Part shown: positions 60,380-64,000 of the stretch, in pieces
Position numbering within the stretch: the stretch's first letter is position 1
How the letters are laid out: each line of letters starts with the position of its first letter
NCBI GenBank assembly: GCA_039602395.1
Contig: JBCNJP010000007.1
Span: 122,546,957-122,610,956 of the forward strand
Length of the DNA: 64,000 bases
From: Deinandra increscens subsp. villosa
Taxonomy: Eukaryota > Streptophyta > Magnoliopsida > Asterales > Asteraceae
Reading direction: 5' to 3'
Translations under genes and position numbers: made by a program
Notes under the pieces: generated by a model
What the model was told of the DNA's origin: nothing
Databases searched by the model: none
The model's input: the letters and a program-made list of their open reading frames with translations, nothing else

Positions 60380-61815
60380 AAATTAATATGGAATTGTTGA
60401 TAATCGATTTATGTCAGGCGGTGTTGGATAAAATTTCTAAAAAGTTATCAGTATGGAAGTGTAAAACCTTATCGTTTGGTGGACGGATCACACTTCTTAA
60501 AGCTGTTTTAGGAATTATCCCCAATTATTTTTTGTCCTGTTTCGGGCTCCTGTAGCTATCATCAAGCCCATTGAAGCTTGTCGTAAAAAATTCTTTTGGG
60601 GGGGGGGGGGGGGGTGATGTGGGTATCAAAAAGATCCCATGGGTTGCGTGGGATATATTAATGGCTGATAAAAGTGCGGGGGGGGGGGGGGTTAGGTATC
60701 TTTTCGGTGAAGGCCCTTAACATAAGTCTCCTTGTCAAACGGTTGTTATGGTACAAGAATGAACCATCTGCTCTTTGGGTCAAGACTATCAATGCAATAT
60801 ATCACAAAAGAGGTTAGTTTCCTGCCTTTCTGTTAAAAAAGTCTTTTATTGGGCCTTGGAAGAATATTGTGCAGGTTATCGGTGACTTGAAACGTCTTGA
60901 TTGTCGATTTGTTAAAGGAGATGGTATGTAAGGTGGGGGATAGGGAGTGAGGCAGATTCTGGACTGATAATTGGGCTGGGTTTGGACCACTTGTCTCTTT
61001 CTTCCCGGACGCGATGAAGTTGGATCGTAATCCTACATGTTCCATAGCCGAACGGTTTCCTATCAGGGAGGGGGTCAGATCGTTTGTGGGTTCATGGACC
61101 GGTCAGATTCAACATGAGTCTCGAGCTTTGGACTACGACATGTAACGGTTGGGCGAATCGATTATCTTTCTCTTCTGTCTCGGATATTTGGCTTTGGGCG
61201 GGGAGTGGAGGATTGCTGCGAATATGATGTCAAGATTGCTAGGACTTATTTTCAGAATTTGCTCCTTCCTATGAAACAACAAGATTTTATTTGGCTCAAG
61301 TGGATACCACTTAAGGTGTGTGCTTGGGTGTGGCGTGCGAACATGGATCGGGTTCCCTCGAGGACTAATTTGCGCCATCGTGGTCTCTTGACGGAGGTCA
61401 CCTGTCCGGTGTGTAACACTTTTGAAGAGACTACCGATCACATTCTCCTTAATTGTTATTTGGCGAGGACGTTGTGGAGTTTAATTTGGGTTGGTTAGCC
61501 TTGGATCGGTTAAGGAGCTGTTAAGTTGGTGTTCTCTTTGGTCTACATCGAAGGTTCAACAGGATGTCGTCTATGGGATCGTTCTTACTTCCCTTTGGTG
61601 CATTTGGAAGACGGGAAATGAATGGGTTTTCAACAATGGGAAAAAAGAGGCCGGAGATATTATCGGGGATGTTAAAAGCTTTTCTTTCTTTTGGATAAAA
61701 CACCGAAGTAAGTTTGGCGGTTTAGAATGAGACAATTGGTGTAAATTTTTTCTTGTATGTAACCTAACATTTTGCTAGCTCATTTGTTTTTAATAATAGT
61801 CTGGCCGTTAAAAAA
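60380..61815 (+). pseudogene. L1-type LINE relic: reverse-transcriptase C-terminus and zf-RVT domain
   Basis: Pieces in order on the plus strand, with frame changes: LDKISKKLSVWKCKTLSFGG then RITLLKAVLGIIPNYFLS; APVAIIKPIEACRKKFFWG; VKALNISLLVKRLLWYKNEP; NWAGFGPLVSFFPDAMKLDR; and the zinc-binding zf-RVT block FIWLKWIPLKVCAWVWRANM, DRVPSRTNLRHRG, CPVCNTFEETTDHILLNC. A terminal stretch with LTSLWCIWKTGNEWVFN follows. The 3' end (gctagctcatttgtttttaa taatagtctggccgtt and a short A-run, about 61775-61815) is a typical plant LINE tail. The endonuclease and most of the RT are absent; stops, frameshifts and two G-runs (60598-60614, 60678-60691) interrupt it. Confidence 0.85.
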
Positions 61816-62745
61816 ACTAATATAATGTTATTGTAACAACTAACACCAACCAAATTATATTCTAAGACTTTTTAAAATCAGCGAATTACTATTCTGTTTT
61901 GTTTGATGCCGATGTATTCAGTTGTTTAGTTCACCAAACCACATACATGTTTTTCTCACTTGAAATATTGAATTAATTATTACCATTACTATTTTTATGA
62001 AAACAGGTTTTTAAATTTTTAATAAAACATTATGAGTCATTGATAATGACATATTTTATTTGTTTTCCTGAACAATAAAATGAATTTCGAACTCGTAACT
62101 CATTTCAAAAGCCATCTCACGTGAAAATTTTGAATGATCCTCTATTTTTTTAGTATTTGGAGGGTAGGTAACTTTAAAAAATTCTTAAACAAAAGAGCAA
62201 ACATCTCTAGAATATAGGCTACAAGCTTTCTGTGGGTAAAAATTTAATCCAAAAATATTGTTTGGGATAAATCATAATCGTACTTCATAAGTCATAACTT
62301 TTATAAGATTTCATATAAGATTCTCCCAAAGATTATCAACAGTGTCACTAATAAAGATTTCATTTAAAAGGACTATATACATTAATCCTTTATTAGTGGC
62401 ACTAGTATGTAACACATTGTTTTGTTGGTAATATACACTATATACATTAGTTGTTTTGACATTTCAAGTGGAAGATCACCATTTTACCTAGCAATTAGAT
62501 CATGTCACACTGGCGGTTATGGACGTGAAACCTAACACAACTTGAAATATCGAGTCTGCATCGGATATCTTTATACAAGTTCGGTATAAACTCTCGAACT
62601 CTATATTTTCCTACACCATGTACACGTGTAAGCAAACAAAATAGACCATAAACCGAACCAACTTAATATTGGATATGAATCGACGGCAGTAAAAGACAAG
62701 TTTTAACTTTTGAATGGCTAAAAAAATAATAAGTTTGAAAAAAAA
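61816..62745. other. intergenic, nothing recognised
   Basis: AT-rich; no gene or repeat ends were seen. Confidence 0.5.
62738..62745 (-). terminator. Pol III terminator of tRNA-Asn
   Basis: A run of at least eight T on the minus strand begins immediately after the discriminator base of the tRNA. Confidence 0.8.
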
Positions 62746-62769
62746 CGCTAGAAGGAGGGGTTGAACCTC

Positions 62770-62802
<33 letters not shown>

Positions 62803-62819
62803 AACTGAGCTATTCCAGC
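62746..62819 (-). tRNA. trnN-GTT: tRNA-Asn (anticodon GTT)
   Basis: The 74-nt minus-strand sequence folds completely. The acceptor stem GCTGGAA pairs with TTCTAGC (one G-U), with discriminator G. The D arm GCTCAGTTGGTTAGAGC forms. The anticodon arm is TGTGG-CTGTTAA-CCACA with anticodon GTT. The T arm is GGAGG-TTCAACC-CCTCC. There is no intron. A T-run follows the 3' end on the minus strand (A-run just left of 62746), as a Pol III terminator. Box A and box B are both intact. It looks like a functional nuclear tRNA gene. Confidence 0.97.
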
Positions 62820-64000
62820 TTTTTGATTAACACCTTAAATCTATTTAAATTTATCTAAATAGATAAACGCAACAGAATGAGAATTGAGATGAATGGAACG
62901 TAGCATTGCCCATTAATATCTAACAAATTATTTAGGGTTATAAAAATAACCGTGTTATTTTCTTACAAGTTTAATAGCTTAGGAATTGATTTATTTTTCC
63001 ATACATGAAAATCAAAACACGTGATAAAACTAGAAGAAAATGTACATTTCCTGTGTTTAATGTGTATTACATTGCTTGTAACCCGCTGAGTATAGTTTTA
63101 GATTGTATACTTTTATTATATAGGATGTCACATAAATAATACTTTTATAGTAGCTAATTGATGTTGTAAAATTTAATGTATTTCTGCGTAGGGTTCAAGG
63201 GGTCGTATATAGTAATGTGTCGTCCCCTAAGGCTCAAAACTTTGTTTTTAGTAGGATTGGGTTCGCTATCCAAAAGAGGGTTACAGTGCAGCTTGTTGTC
63301 CGGTTACCCTCCACTTTCTTGTAATTACTCTTTTATTAATGAAATTTAATTTTATTATTGGAAGTCTAATTCATCACTTCTTAGTAAACCTTAATTTATT
63401 TACATCTCTCTATTTTGGTGAATAATAACTTAATGTAGAAGTATATGCTATATATTCTTTATATATTCTTGTTGAGTTCAAGCATCACTTAAGACGTGGT
63501 GTAAAGTTAAAGTTGTGTAATATTTGACCGCTTGACAAAAAAGATATATAAATTTTCTTATAGGACCAAGTTAGGCTATGCGCTAGCCCGTGGAATGAAT
63601 TGTGGAGGTTAGATGGCCAACTCCACACCGTAAAACACCAGGCCTCCTATGCGTAATCTACAAATTGGTTTGCGTGTGAGGACCATGAAAAACTTCAAGA
63701 GAATAAGCAAAGATTTTTATCTTTTAGGAAATAAGACAACATGTTTATGCAACTAGGTTATATTTTCTTATGATAAACACCTAGATTTAATATATAATAT
63801 AGATATATAGATATATTAAAAGGGATAGGTTAATGTATAAAAGCTTCTTAACATACAAAATGAAATGTAAGAAACAATTTGAACGCGATACGTGGCACTT
63901 AGAAGTAAGGGTATAATTTTAAATAATTATACAAAGTATACGTAAAACAGGAGTTGAGTAATTATTAACAAATATTGCATAATTACTATTAAAGGTTGCG
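62820..64000. other. intergenic, with a possible LINE 3' tail
   Basis: No gene was seen. The segment 63180-63360 ends cttgtaattactcttttattaatgaaattt, which resembles the 3' UTR of plant LINEs, but no coding relic precedes it. Confidence 0.35.

Noticed and set aside
1..64000. CRISPR arrays, bacterial operons, phage or viral genes
   Set aside because: No regularly spaced repeats, no bacterial gene organisation and no viral proteins were seen; the spliced plant genes and plant transposons explain the window.

Overview
This is nuclear DNA from a flowering plant. It is AT-rich, its genes are split by GT-AG introns, and non-autonomous transposons are dense. The gene set (an NPH3/RPT2-like BTB protein, a ZAT-type C2H2 repressor, BUB3, a vacuolar sorting receptor, an intronless tRNA-Asn) marks a eudicot. 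The repeat style (foldback MITEs, GAGCCGAGC-rich hAT elements, LINE 3' ends) made me think of Asteraceae, but that is an impression and not a proof.

Layout. Positions 1-3150 hold a possible 3' end of a plus-strand gene and a complete four-exon NPH3-family gene on the minus strand. Positions 3150-24000 are repeat-dominated: a hAT MITE (4320-4977), a foldback MITE (8428-8789), two PIF/Harbinger MITEs (9144-9701, 12339-12755), tRNA-derived SINEs, a copia gag relic (about 14100-14400), a broken PIF/Harbinger ORF1-like gene (about 18200-19200), a second hAT MITE (19706-20308) and a small CACTA element (22554-23261). A single-exon ZAT10-like zinc-finger gene lies at 24172-24990 (minus). From 25100 to 48000 repeats dominate again: a third hAT element (29560-30492), a 4.05-kb CACTA element with broken transposase-accessory and Ulp1 protease exons (32291-36344), a Helitron 3' end (38790), a PIF MITE, a solo LTR of the 5S-carrying Cassandra type (40589-40860), a 4.1-kb Pack-MULE holding a captured mPGES-2-like gene fragment (41943-46055), and a MULE with very long inverted repeats (46385-47514). 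Positions 48710-58695 hold two housekeeping genes, both on the minus strand: BUB3 (9 exons, 340 codons) and a vacuolar sorting receptor (11 exons, 625 codons). After them come a LINE relic (about 60380-61815) and tRNA-Asn(GTT) (62746-62819).

The intact protein genes are not a pathway; they are ordinary single-copy-style plant loci separated by repeats. The notable content is the set of transposons whose boundaries can be fixed to the base by target-site duplications, and the host-gene fragment carried by one of them. Exon boundaries for the three multi-exon genes were worked out by hand from splice sites and reading-frame continuity; allow an error of about one base.
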